This document shows positions 1 to 8,457 of a DNA stretch of 64,000 nt, piece after piece; position 1 is the first letter of the stretch; every line of letters begins with the position of its first letter. The position numbers and the translations under genes are program-made. The stretch spans positions 124,001-188,000 of the forward strand of contig NZ_CP040761.1 of assembly GCF_004683865.2 (NCBI RefSeq), given 5' to 3'. The DNA comes from Paracoccus liaowanqingii (GTDB taxonomy: Bacteria > Pseudomonadota > Alphaproteobacteria > Rhodobacterales > Rhodobacteraceae). The notes beneath the pieces are model-generated. The model made no database searches, had not been told where the DNA came from, and worked only from the letters and a program-made list of their open reading frames with translations.

Positions 1-1
1 C

Positions 2-655
2 CACCTGCGCCACATGATCGTGACGCAAGATCTCCAGCCTGGCCAACCGCTGATCGAGAAGGATCTGTGCGAGACCTTCGGCGTCAGCCGGACGCCCTTG
101 CGGGAGGCGATCCTGCGGCTGGCCGAACATGGCTTGATCACGGTGGCGCCCCAGCATGGCACCTTCGTCGCTCAGATCTCGCCGCGCGACGTGCGTCTGG
201 CGCATTTCCTGCGCGAGAACCTCGAGGTCCCGGTAATCCGGCGCCTGACGCTGCAGCCCCGGCGCGATCTGGACGCGGTGCGCGCCATCCTGCTGGACCA
301 GAAGATCCTGGCCGCGCGTGACGACCGGGCGGGGTTCATCCTGTTGGACGACCTCTTCCACGAGGCGCTGTTCGACGCCTGCGGCCTGGCCGAACTGTGG
401 GGGGTGATCCATGCCAAGAAAGGGCATCTGGACCGGGTTCGCTTTCTTCAGGGCAGCTTGCGCGGCGGAGTGACTGCCCCCCTGGCGCAGCACGAGGCCA
501 TCGTCGAAGCAGTGGCCGCGGGCGATGCTGATCGCGCGGCCTCGCTGCTGCGCGCACATGTCGCGGGGTCGCTGGAGTTCATGGAACGCCAGCTGCGAGA
601 ACGGCCCGAGCTGTTCCGCCCCGGCCCCGACGGGCAGCCGGATCTTGAGCGATGA
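2..655 (+). CDS. GntR-family regulator, FCD type (5' partial)
   Basis: Transcriptional regulator with an N-terminal winged helix-turn-helix (VSRTPLREAILRLAEHGLI) and a C-terminal helical FCD ligand-binding domain. The reading frame is open back to the window edge. The first in-frame ATG, at 14, lies only about ten residues before the recognition region, so the true start is probably outside the window. FCD regulators usually sense small carboxylates and repress neighbouring catabolic operons. It is followed after 63 bases by a second GntR/FCD gene on the same strand, and the galactarate operon begins about 1.4 kb downstream on the other strand. The effector is inferred only from context. Confidence 0.85.
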   Translation, partial: HLRHMIVTQDLQPGQPLIEKDLCETFGVSRTPLREAILRLAEHGLITVAPQHGTFVAQISPRDVRLAHFLRENLEVPVIRRLTLQPRRDLDAVRAILLDQKILAARDDRAGFILLDDLFHEALFDACGLAELWGVIHAKKGHLDRVRFLQGSLRGGVTAPLAQHEAIVEAVAAGDADRAASLLRAHVAGSLEFMERQLRERPELFRPGPDGQPDLER

Positions 656-718
656 GGCCCGAGGGATTAGGATTGATCGTCGCCATCGTGTTTTGCACCG
701 ACCCATGAGAACCAAACC

Positions 719-1387
719 ATGAATGTTCAGCCCGGCCCGGGGATCATCGAGGATCTGCGCGCCCGCATCCTGTCGCTTGACCTTGCCCCCGGCGCGGCCT
801 TGTCGCGGGCGGACCTGTCGGCGCGCTATGGCATCAGCTCCACGCCCTTGCGCGACGCCCTGCTGCGGCTCCAGGACGAGGGGCTGGTCCAGATCCACCC
901 TCAGGCTCGCACCTCGGTCAGCCGGATTGATCTGGATCTGGCGCGGCAGACGCACTTCCTGCGCAGCGCCGTTGAGGTCGAGATCGCTGCGCAACTGGCG
1001 GCAAGGCCGCCGGCGGGACTGGCCGACGAACTGTGGCAGCTGATCGACTTGCAAGCCGTCGAGGCGGCGGAGGACCGGCTGAAGGCGTTCGGCACACTGG
1101 ATCAGGCCCTCCACGACGCGCTCTTCCGCCACGCCGGGCTGATGCAGGTGCAGCGGATGATCCGGCGCGAGAGCATCCATATAGACCGCCTTCGCGCGCT
1201 GCACCTTATGCAACCGGAGAAAGCGCGCCAAATTCTGTCCGATCACCGCAGTATCGCTCAGGCAATTGGCCAAGGAGACCCGGCAGGAGCAGCCCAAGCG
1301 ATGCGCCAACATCTTTCGCAGTCTATTCTCTTCGGTGAACGTTTGACCGCTCAGGATCCGCAATACTTCACGTCCGCCGCGCGGTAG
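719..1387 (+). CDS. GntR-family regulator, FCD type
   Basis: Complete GntR regulator of 222 residues. The winged helix (ISSTPLRDALLRLQDEGLV) occupies roughly residues 10-70 and an FCD domain fills the rest. It is similar in plan to the preceding gene and to the one at 8458, so the locus carries three FCD-type paralogues. The spacing from the upstream gene suggests co-transcription. No ligand can be assigned from sequence. The nearby aldarate degradation genes make a sugar acid or a keto-acid intermediate a reasonable guess. Confidence 0.88.
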   Translation: MNVQPGPGIIEDLRARILSLDLAPGAALSRADLSARYGISSTPLRDALLRLQDEGLVQIHPQARTSVSRIDLDLARQTHFLRSAVEVEIAAQLAARPPAGLADELWQLIDLQAVEAAEDRLKAFGTLDQALHDALFRHAGLMQVQRMIRRESIHIDRLRALHLMQPEKARQILSDHRSIAQAIGQGDPAGAAQAMRQHLSQSILFGERLTAQDPQYFTSAAR

Positions 1388-1530
1388 CAGGCCGATCCCT
1401 CGACCCTGGCCGAAATCACGACGGCTTCCGTCACCCGTTTCTAGAAGATCAAAAAAGCCGAGAGCGAGCCAGTCCTCATTATTGCAGCTCTGACGCCGCG
1501 CGTGGTCGTTGCGCTTCCGTGACAACCTAG

Positions 1531-1885
1531 AGGTGGTCCATCCCCGGAATTGGTCCGGTTTCGGCGGCCGTGTTGATCGCTGAAATGCCGGAACTCGGCG
1601 GGATGACCGCAGGAGAGGCTGCAGCCATGTTAGGTCTTGCTCCCATGCCGCATGACAGTGGCACAATGGGCGTCAAGCGTAAGATCGCCGGAGGACGGCG
1701 AACTCTGCGGCATGTTCTCTTCCAAGCCACAATCGCCGCCGCGTCTCACAACCTCATCCTCAAGCCACTGGCGAAGCGCTTCAAAAAGCGCGGAAAGCGC
1801 CACAAGATGGTCATCATTGCAGTCGCGCGAAGGCTGGTAACAATCGCGAACACGATTCTCAAAACAGCCACTCCATGGCGAACTA
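1531..1885 (+). pseudogene. IS110-family transposase, C-terminal fragment
   Basis: The translation shows the helix-hairpin-helix motif IPGIGPVSAAVLIAEMPEL, then the segment GRRTLRHVLFQATIAAASHN and a basic tail, which are typical of the Transposase_20 half of IS110-family enzymes. The frame is closed by a stop just upstream at 1528-1530, and the N-terminal DEDD catalytic domain is absent. This is therefore a remnant. The open frame runs on past 1885 to 2061, but that tail has no transposase character. Confidence 0.8.
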
Positions 1886-2009
1886 ACCTAATTGGGTCAG
1901 CACAGGTGCCTGCGAGTGGGGCCTTCCCGGTGGGAACCCTCGTTGTCATCTTCCGATCACCGGCGGCATCCCAAGACCGTGCACCGATGTATGCTGTTGA
2001 CGCTGCGGC

Positions 2010-3182
2010 TTACGGGCGTTTGCCGAACTCGGCATCGGCGCGCTTCCAGGCTAGAGCTTGATCCGACAGGGTGAAGCCGAGCCCGCGACGGTTAGGCACG
2101 ATCATCCGGCCGTCCCGGTTCTCGAGCCGCTCATTAAACAGCGGGTCCAGCCAGTCGAAATGCTCTACCCAAGGTTCGAGCTCATAAGCGGCGGCCAGAT
2201 GCAGGTGGATCTCCATGGCGAAATGCGGGGCGAGCTTCAGCTTCTTCTGCTCGGCCAGCGCGCAGATCCGCAGAAACTGGGTGATACCGCCGACGCGCGG
2301 CGCATCGGGCTGGATGAAATCGACCGCGTTCTTCTGGATCAGGTCGATATGCTCGGCGACGCTGGCCAGCATCTCACCAGTGGCAATCGGCGTGTCAAGC
2401 GCTGCGGCCAGCGCGGCATGGCCTTCGCTGTCATAGGCGTCCAGCGGCTCTTCGATCCATACAAGGTTGAAGGCCTCCAACTGGCGGCAGGCCCGCATTG
2501 CGGCCGGGCGGTCCCATTGCTGGTTGGCGTCGACCATCAGCGACGCCCGCCCGCCGATCCGGTCGTTCACCGCCGCTACGCGCCGCAGGTCTTCGGCCAT
2601 GTCGGGCTGGCCGACCTTGATCTTGATGCCGCCGATCCCCTGCTCGATGGACCGCTCTACATTGTCCAGCACCTCTTCCAGCGGCGAGGACAGGAACCCA
2701 CCTGAGGTGTTATAGCACTGGACGGATTCGCGATGCGCGCCCAACAGCTTGGACAGCGGAAGCCCGGCCCGCTTGGCCTTCATGTCCCACAGCGCGATGT
2801 CGAAGGCCGCAATCGCCTGCACCGCCAGCCCGCTGCGCCCCACCGAGGCACCGGCCCAAGCCAGCTTGGTCCACAGCCTAGAGATGTCGTTGGGGTCTTC
2901 CCCCAGCAGCACCGGCGCGATCTCCTTTGCATGTTCGAGCTGCCCCGGCCCGCCAGCCCGCTTGGAATAGCTAAAGCCGATGCCGGAATGCCCGTCCACC
3001 GTCTCCATTTCAGCAAAGAGGCAGGCGACTTCGGTCAGCGGCTTCTGCCGACCATTCAGTACCTTGGCATCGCTGATCGGCGTTTTCAGCGGCAGATGGA
3101 TCGCCGAAAGGCGGATCCAGGCGATCCTATCGCCCTGCGATGTCTGCGATGCGGCCGAGAGGTTGGCAAGGTGACTGGTCAT
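2010..3182 (-). CDS. L-talarate/galactarate dehydratase (enolase superfamily)
   Basis: 390-residue member of the mandelate racemase/enolase superfamily. It dehydrates galactarate or L-talarate to 5-keto-4-deoxyglucarate. The sequence closely follows the Salmonella TalrD/GalrD enzyme as I remember it, including SYSKRAGG, WAGASVGRSG and LLGAHR. The expected residues are in place: KIK at 187-189 (general base K189), metal ligands D218, E244 and E270, D293 and H320 (LAPHFAME). It is divergent from a LysR regulator, and the enzymes for the next two pathway steps lie at 5258-7717. Substrate choice between galactarate and talarate cannot be fixed by eye; glucarate is less likely given the family match. 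Confidence 0.9.
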   Translation of the reverse strand: MTSHLANLSAASQTSQGDRIAWIRLSAIHLPLKTPISDAKVLNGRQKPLTEVACLFAEMETVDGHSGIGFSYSKRAGGPGQLEHAKEIAPVLLGEDPNDISRLWTKLAWAGASVGRSGLAVQAIAAFDIALWDMKAKRAGLPLSKLLGAHRESVQCYNTSGGFLSSPLEEVLDNVERSIEQGIGGIKIKVGQPDMAEDLRRVAAVNDRIGGRASLMVDANQQWDRPAAMRACRQLEAFNLVWIEEPLDAYDSEGHAALAAALDTPIATGEMLASVAEHIDLIQKNAVDFIQPDAPRVGGITQFLRICALAEQKKLKLAPHFAMEIHLHLAAAYELEPWVEHFDWLDPLFNERLENRDGRMIVPNRRGLGFTLSDQALAWKRADAEFGKRP

Positions 3183-3284
3183 GTGCGCGAGCCTTTAACG
3201 ATCTGATTTCGGCAGAGGCTATTGCGATCCACTCCTCTATGTCCAAGATCATTTTTAGCAAGAATCTATACGGATACAGAATGG
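3183..3284. promoter_or_regulatory. Divergent promoter region between dehydratase and LysR regulator
   Basis: About 100 bases separate the divergent starts of the dehydratase and the LysR gene. The segment is more AT-rich near 3245-3280 than the flanking coding DNA. LysR proteins commonly bind T-N11-A sites in such gaps and control both directions. I could not single out one convincing operator. Confidence 0.5.
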
Positions 3285-4163
3285 ATGATCGAACTCCTGC
3301 AAGTCCGCTACTTCGTGATTCTGGCCGAGGAGCTGAACTTCAGCCGTGCGGCTCTGCGGCTAAACATCTCGCAACCACCACTCAGCCGGCATATCCAGCA
3401 GCTGGAGCAGCAGTTGGACGTCCGCCTGTTCGAACGCACCAGCCGCCGGGTGACCCTGACACCTGCCGGTCTGGCCTTCCTGGTGGAAGCGAAGCGCCTT
3501 CTGGCTCAGACCGATGCCGCGGTCATCGCCACGCGGAGGGCGGCGCGGGTCGTGCTGGGCAAGCTGACCGTGGGCTTCGTCGGGGCGGCAACTTACGAAG
3601 TCTTGCCGCAGCTGGTGCACATAACCCGGACAGAGCTGCCCGGGGTGGAGCTGGAGTTGATCCAGTTGGAGACTGCAGAGCAGAACGAGGCCCTGCGCGC
3701 CGGGCGCATCGACCTTGCCCTCTCACGCCCGTTGGAGAGCGGGGCGATGATCGACTGCATCCGCATCGCACATGAGCCGATGATGCTGGCGATCCCGCAA
3801 GACCACCCCCTTTCGATCCGTCGCCGCCCGCCCGCCGAGACGCTGGAGGGTGAGCCCTTCATTATGTTCGCCCCGGCCGCTCGCTATCTGCACGACATGC
3901 TGACCGGGCTTTTGCAGAAGGCCGGCATTGCCCCGCGGGTAGTGCTGCAGATGACCCATTCGCAGGCCATTCTCTCGCTGGTCAGCACCGGGATCGGACT
4001 GGCCATGGTGCCAGCGTGCGCGCGCAATGCCAGCTTCGACAACATCGTGTTCCGTCCCCTGGCGCGTCCTCTCGCCTGCCATGCCGATATGTTTGCCAGC
4101 TGGTCACGCGATAATGACAACCCCGTCCTGCGCCGGACACGCGAGATGCTGCGGCCCTGCTGA
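3285..4163 (+). CDS. LysR-family transcriptional regulator
   Basis: 292-residue LysR regulator. The N-terminal helix-turn-helix is canonical (FSRAALRLNISQPPLSRHIQ), and a periplasmic-binding-like effector domain follows from about residue 90. The ATG at 3285 is preferred over a TTG at 3222, because it gives the usual distance to the DNA-binding helix and leaves a promoter between the divergent genes. It faces the galactarate dehydratase gene and probably activates it in response to the substrate or a pathway intermediate. Confidence 0.9.
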   Translation: MIELLQVRYFVILAEELNFSRAALRLNISQPPLSRHIQQLEQQLDVRLFERTSRRVTLTPAGLAFLVEAKRLLAQTDAAVIATRRAARVVLGKLTVGFVGAATYEVLPQLVHITRTELPGVELELIQLETAEQNEALRAGRIDLALSRPLESGAMIDCIRIAHEPMMLAIPQDHPLSIRRRPPAETLEGEPFIMFAPAARYLHDMLTGLLQKAGIAPRVVLQMTHSQAILSLVSTGIGLAMVPACARNASFDNIVFRPLARPLACHADMFASWSRDNDNPVLRRTREMLRPC

Positions 4164-4205
4164 TGCATCGGGACGCGCTGCTTGCTGAGATGCCGCCGTG
4201 GCCGC

Positions 4206-5258
4206 TCAGGCGGCGGCCGGTAACGGGAGCCCTGCGGCATGGGCTAGCCCTGCCAGCCGCTGCCACAGGGCATCCGAAACCGGCACGCCCTCGGCCAGTG
4301 CGCGCCTTCGCTTCGCCGCCGCTGCATCCCCCGGCACCCGCACCGGCCCGCTATTGCCCGCTGCAAGCGGGCTGCTGCGGCAAGCCTCCGCCAGATGGTC
4401 AGATTGCGCGGTAAAAGCATCAAGTCCTGCAAAGGCCTCAGGGTCAATGACTTGTAGATAGGCGCTTTGCGCTAACGGCCCCGGCGGCGTATTTGCCCGG
4501 CCGCGGCCCGACAGCCCCTGCCCCAGCAGTTCCACCATCAGCCCCAGCCCATAGCCCTTGTGGCCCTTGAGAGCCCCGCCGAGCGGCATCATCGATCCGC
4601 CCCGATCGGTCACTTCGCGCGGATCGTCGGTTGGCTCGCCCGCGGCGGTCAGCGCCCAGGCCTCGGGGAAGCGCTCGCCGCGCGCGGCGAGGCTCTGAGT
4701 CATGGTGGTGGTGGTGATCGAGCAGGAGACGTCAATCAGCACCGGATCAGCCGAAGTCGGGAAGCCCGCCGCAATCGGGTTCGGCGTCAGCACCGGCTTT
4801 GTCCCGCCATAGGGCGCAACGCGGGAGGCGGCGGGGTTCGACACATTCATCTGCACGATCAGCCCACGCTCAGTCACCCGCCGCATGAAGGCCGACAACG
4901 CGCAGGTGTGATGGGCATTGCCGATCACACCCGTCACCACACCGAACTCCCGCGCCCGCGCGCAGGCTAGATCCAGCGCCCCGGTCAGCAGCCAGGCTCC
5001 GGGCAGGCTGTTGCCGTTCCACACGAAACTGGCGCCGCGATCGGTGACCACGTCATAGGTGCCAGCCCGGGCCATTCGGCCCTCGGCCAGCTCGTCGAGA
5101 TACCAGGGCAGCAGGCCGACACCATGGGTGTCATGCCCGATCATATCTCCTTCCACGAGCACGGTGGCGGTGGCTGCGGCCTTGTCCGCCTCCATCCCCC
5201 CCTGCGCAAGCAACTCTTGCGCAAAGACAACCAGCGCGCCATGCTCGATCCGGGCCAT
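4206..5258 (-). CDS. Ldh_2/malate-lactate dehydrogenase family oxidoreductase
   Basis: 350-residue NAD(P)-dependent oxidoreductase of the Ldh_2 family (relatives of YlbC/AllD, sulfolactate, ureidoglycolate and 2,3-diketogulonate reductases). Conserved features include GHDTHGV near residue 41, GNAHH near 133 and GGxKPVLTPNPIAAGFP near 170. The fold differs from classical Rossmann lactate dehydrogenases. Its start overlaps the stop of the upstream kdgD-like gene by one base (TGATG), so the two are translationally coupled. It probably oxidises or reduces a 2-hydroxy or 2-keto acid linked to aldarate use; the exact substrate is unknown. Confidence 0.8.
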   Translation of the reverse strand: MARIEHGALVVFAQELLAQGGMEADKAAATATVLVEGDMIGHDTHGVGLLPWYLDELAEGRMARAGTYDVVTDRGASFVWNGNSLPGAWLLTGALDLACARAREFGVVTGVIGNAHHTCALSAFMRRVTERGLIVQMNVSNPAASRVAPYGGTKPVLTPNPIAAGFPTSADPVLIDVSCSITTTTMTQSLAARGERFPEAWALTAAGEPTDDPREVTDRGGSMMPLGGALKGHKGYGLGLMVELLGQGLSGRGRANTPPGPLAQSAYLQVIDPEAFAGLDAFTAQSDHLAEACRSSPLAAGNSGPVRVPGDAAAAKRRRALAEGVPVSDALWQRLAGLAHAAGLPLPAAA

Positions 5259-6163
5259 CAGCTGCGCCCGGCGATCAGGTCCTGCATCATCTCGACCTCT
5301 TCGCCGGTCAGGTCGGTCAGCGGGGCGCGCACCGGACCGGTGGTAAAACCGCGCAGCGCGACGCCGGCCTTGACCGCCGACACGGCATAGCCGGCCCGGC
5401 GGTCGCGGATGGCGGCAAAGGGATAGTAGAACTCGCGCAGCAGCTGCTCACATGTCGCATCGTCGCCCTTCATCAGCGCACCGTGAAACGCCAGCGCGGT
5501 CTCGGGCACGAAGTTAAACACGGCTGAGGAATAGGTCGGCATTCCCGCACCCTTGTAAGCCTGCGCAAACAGCTCATGCGTCGGCATCCCCCCGATATAG
5601 GACAGCCGGTCCCCCAGCATCACGGTCACCCGGCGCACCATGTCGATATCACCGGTGCCGTCCTTAAAGCCGACGAGGTTAGGGCACTCGTCCGCCAACT
5701 GCGCAAGCGTTTCGGCTGAGACCCGGGCCTGCCCACGATTGTAGACGATGACGCCCATGTTTGTGGCCCGGCACACTGCGCGGATGCGGTTCGCCACGCC
5801 CTCCTGCGGGGCCTCGGTCAGATAATGGGGCAGCAGCAAGATGCCATCGCCGCCCGCCGCCTCGATCTCACGCGCCATGTCGCAGGCGATCCTGGTGCCA
5901 TAGCCGCAGCCGGCAATCACCGGCGCGCTGCCCGAGACGGAGCGCGCGGTGCGCACCACCTGGACCACTTCGGCGGGGGTCAGCGAAAACAGCTCGCCGG
6001 TGCCGCCCGCCACGATCAGCCCCGCGACAGGAAAGCTGGACAGCCATTCCAGATGCGCTGCAAAGGGCGTGGGGGCGAAATTATCCTCGCCGTCGAACGG
6101 GGTGACGGGGAAGGACAGAAGGCCGTGGCGGATGATCTCGCGCAGTGCATCTGGGGCGATCAT
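5258..6163 (-). CDS. kdgD: 5-dehydro-4-deoxyglucarate dehydratase
   Basis: 301-residue class I aldolase/dehydratase of the DapA (NAL) superfamily. It converts 5-keto-4-deoxyglucarate to 2,5-dioxovalerate with loss of water and CO2. The Schiff-base lysine is K167 in LVGFKDGTGD, with the supporting tyrosine in YNRG at about 141 and GGTGELFSLT near 53-62. Length and motifs fit KdgD better than DapA, and the context is decisive: an aldarate dehydratase and a dioxovalerate-type dehydrogenase flank it. It lies 33 bases downstream of the aldehyde dehydrogenase gene in the same operon. Confidence 0.88.
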   Translation of the reverse strand: MIAPDALREIIRHGLLSFPVTPFDGEDNFAPTPFAAHLEWLSSFPVAGLIVAGGTGELFSLTPAEVVQVVRTARSVSGSAPVIAGCGYGTRIACDMAREIEAAGGDGILLLPHYLTEAPQEGVANRIRAVCRATNMGVIVYNRGQARVSAETLAQLADECPNLVGFKDGTGDIDMVRRVTVMLGDRLSYIGGMPTHELFAQAYKGAGMPTYSSAVFNFVPETALAFHGALMKGDDATCEQLLREFYYPFAAIRDRRAGYAVSAVKAGVALRGFTTGPVRAPLTDLTGEEVEMMQDLIAGRS

Positions 6164-6196
6164 GGGGAATACTCCTGAAGAAAGGGGAAAAGGGGG

Positions 6197-7717
6197 TCAG
6201 CCGCGCAGGTCTTCCGGCAGCAGGGCCTCGGGAAGGTTCTGGAAGCACACCGGGCGCATGAAGCGGCGGATGGAGAGGGTGCCGACGCTGGTGGCACCGA
6301 AGTTCGTGCTGGCAGGGTACGGGCCACCGTGGACCATCGAGTCGGCCACTTCGACGCCGGTTGGGAAACCGTTCACCAGCACCCGGCCGGCTTTCTGCTC
6401 CAGCACCGGCAGCAGGCGGCGGGCGAGGTCGATGTCAGCGTCCTCCATGTGAAGCGTAGCGGTCAGCTGGCCTTCAAAGCCTTTGGCCAGCGTCTCCATC
6501 TCATCGGCGCCGCTAACGCGGACGACGAGGCCAAGGGGGCCAAAGACTTCCTCGCCCAGAGCATGGTCCTGCAAGTAGCTGGCGGCGTCGGTCTCATAAA
6601 GGTTCGGTGCGGCGGTGCGGCCCTCGCTCTCGGTCACCAGCACCGGCTTCACGGCGTTGCGAGTATCGAAGCGCGCCTTGCCGCCCAAGTAGGCCTTGGC
6701 GATGCTGTCGGTCAGCATCACCTGGGGCGCGACCTTGTCCAGTGCTTCGGCGGCGGCCTTGACAAAAGCGTCCCCGGTTGGGCCCACCTCCACGACCGCG
6801 ATACCGGGGTTGGTGCAGAACTGGCCCGCACCCATGGTCAGCGATCCGGCCCAGCCAGCTCCGATGGCGGCACCGCGCGCCGATGCTGCCTCGGGAAGGA
6901 TGAACATCGGGTTGACGCTGCCAAGCTCGCCGAAGAACGGGATCGGCTCAGGCCGCTGCGCGCAGAGGTCGAAGAGCGCGCGCCCGCCGCCCAGGCTGCC
7001 GGTGAAGCCGACGGCGCGGATCTGCGGATGCTGCACAAGCGAGGTGCCGACGTCGCGCTTGCCGCCCTGGATAAGGCTGAAGACGCCCATAGGCATGTTG
7101 CAGGTCTCGATGGCCGCCAGTACGGCTTCGGCCACGATCTCGCCGGTGCCGGGATGCGCCGAATGGCCCTTCACGACCACCGGGCAGCCGGCCGCCAGCG
7201 CCGCGGCGGTGTCGCCCCCGGCGGTGGAAAAGGCGAGCGGGAAGTTCGAGGCGCCGAAAACGGCGACCGGGCCGATGGGCCGCTGCATCATCCGTAATTC
7301 CGGCCGCGGCGGGGTGCGGTCCGGCTGCGCCGTGTCATAACGGCGATCGAGGTAGTCACCCTTGAGAATATGCTCGGCGAAAAGGCGCAGCTGTCCGGTG
7401 GTGCGGCCCCGCTCACCGTTCAGGCGGGCTTCGGGCAGGCCGGTCTCCTGTGTGCCGATCTGGGTGATGGCAGCAGCCCGAGCCTCGATTTCATCAGCGA
7501 TGGCGTTGAGGAACGCCGCCCGTTCAGCGCGTGTCATGGCCGCATAGGCTGTGAAGGCCGCAGCAGCGGCCTTGCAGGCCTGATCGACCAAATCCGGCGT
7601 GCCGACAGCGAAGTCATGCACCGGGCCGGAAGCGGGCTCCGACCGGAAGGTCGCCGCGCCGGCAACCCACTTGCCAGCGATCAGGTGCTTGCCATGGGGG
7701 GTGAAGTCCTGTGTCAT
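6197..7717 (-). CDS. Aldehyde dehydrogenase, probable 2,5-dioxovalerate (alpha-ketoglutarate semialdehyde) dehydrogenase
   Basis: 506-residue NAD(P)-dependent aldehyde dehydrogenase. It would oxidise 2,5-dioxovalerate to 2-oxoglutarate, the last step of the aldarate pathway. Active-site residues are visible: N158 in GASNFP, E264 in FFGELGSVNP and C301 in GQFCTNPG, the form typical of the NADP-dependent dioxovalerate dehydrogenase group. The start at 7717 is chosen because GAGAAGGAA precedes that ATG; the open frame extends upstream without family similarity. It is the first intact gene of the operon that continues into kdgD and the Ldh_2 gene. Confidence 0.88.
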   Translation of the reverse strand: MTQDFTPHGKHLIAGKWVAGAATFRSEPASGPVHDFAVGTPDLVDQACKAAAAAFTAYAAMTRAERAAFLNAIADEIEARAAAITQIGTQETGLPEARLNGERGRTTGQLRLFAEHILKGDYLDRRYDTAQPDRTPPRPELRMMQRPIGPVAVFGASNFPLAFSTAGGDTAAALAAGCPVVVKGHSAHPGTGEIVAEAVLAAIETCNMPMGVFSLIQGGKRDVGTSLVQHPQIRAVGFTGSLGGGRALFDLCAQRPEPIPFFGELGSVNPMFILPEAASARGAAIGAGWAGSLTMGAGQFCTNPGIAVVEVGPTGDAFVKAAAEALDKVAPQVMLTDSIAKAYLGGKARFDTRNAVKPVLVTESEGRTAAPNLYETDAASYLQDHALGEEVFGPLGLVVRVSGADEMETLAKGFEGQLTATLHMEDADIDLARRLLPVLEQKAGRVLVNGFPTGVEVADSMVHGGPYPASTNFGATSVGTLSIRRFMRPVCFQNLPEALLPEDLRG

Positions 7718-7871
7718 CGGGCATTCCTTCTCGGTTTTTAGAACTATTGGGCGCCGTTCAGTGCCCGTTGGAGTTGCGCCATTCGGCAATGAGAGCGAGG
7801 TTGCTCTCATCAGTCGCGTGATAGAGACTGATAGTCGTGGCGCCGCCTTGACCCGCTCCACCCCGAGATCT

Positions 7872-8316
7872 TCATAAGGCGGTCATCTCCACCGCCTCAT
7901 TGGCAATTTCCGCCGGGATCACGATCACGCTGTCATCGTCGCCGACCACGATATCGCCAAGGAACGCCGGCACGTCACCGCACCCGATCGGCACGTTGAT
8001 GTCGATGACTTCGTGCTGCGTCTGGCTCGTCGGGCTTCACCAATTTCTTGGACAGCGAAAGCGCTGGCAGCTTCTTCAGGAAGCCGCTCGCGTGCAAGAT
8101 CCCCCGCTTCACCCATCCCGCCCGGTCGCGGAAGAGCATGCGGCCGGGCTGCGCCTCAAACCAGGTTTTGAGGATCGCGATGGTCGGCTTATCGTTCCAG
8201 TCTTCCGGCCGATAGCCCGTCTGCACGGTGCGTGAGCGATGCCCGGACAAGCGCATATCAGAGGGGCCCGTCCAGCGAGCGGATCGCAGCTCTGCATAGG
8301 TTCTCCTAGTGCTCAT
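7872..8316 (-). pseudogene. Chimeric remnant: IlvD/EDD-type sugar-acid dehydratase N-terminus joined to RraA-like C-terminus
   Basis: From 8316 the minus strand encodes the start of an IlvD/EDD-family dehydratase of the arabonate/galactonate type (MSTRRTYAELRSARW, then LPALSLSKKLVKP), about 95 residues. At about 8022-8032 this changes abruptly to the last 50 residues of an RraA-family protein in another frame (INVPIGCGDVPAF, then DDSVIVIPAEIANE), ending at TGA 7872-7874. The roughly 1.5-2 kb expected between these points is gone, so one internal deletion probably removed most of a dehydratase gene and most of an adjacent RraA gene. Conserved residues in the N-terminal part have also drifted. 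Confidence 0.8.
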
Positions 8317-8364
8317 GGGATCCTCCCGACAAGTCTTGGCGCGGATTCGGCGGAGCCACACCTG

Positions 8365-8378
8365 TATTAGTACTAATA
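8365..8378. promoter_or_regulatory. Perfect 14-base palindrome, candidate GntR operator
   Basis: TATTAGTACTAATA is its own reverse complement. It lies between the divergent GntR gene at 8458 and the dehydratase remnant/aldehyde dehydrogenase operon. FCD-type GntR proteins bind short palindromes in exactly this setting. The half-site ACTAATATTT also occurs inverted near 15276, upstream of the ABC transporter operon. Confidence 0.55.
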
Positions 8379-8457
8379 TTTCAGACGTTCAGGTATATCA
8401 ATAGCCATTGTGCTGAGAAGGTAGACGACCTACGCTTCGCACAAAGAGGATGGTGCC

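Noticed and set aside
6329-7297. 322-codon plus-strand frame
   Set aside because: Antisense shadow of the aldehyde dehydrogenase gene, without ribosome binding site or family similarity.
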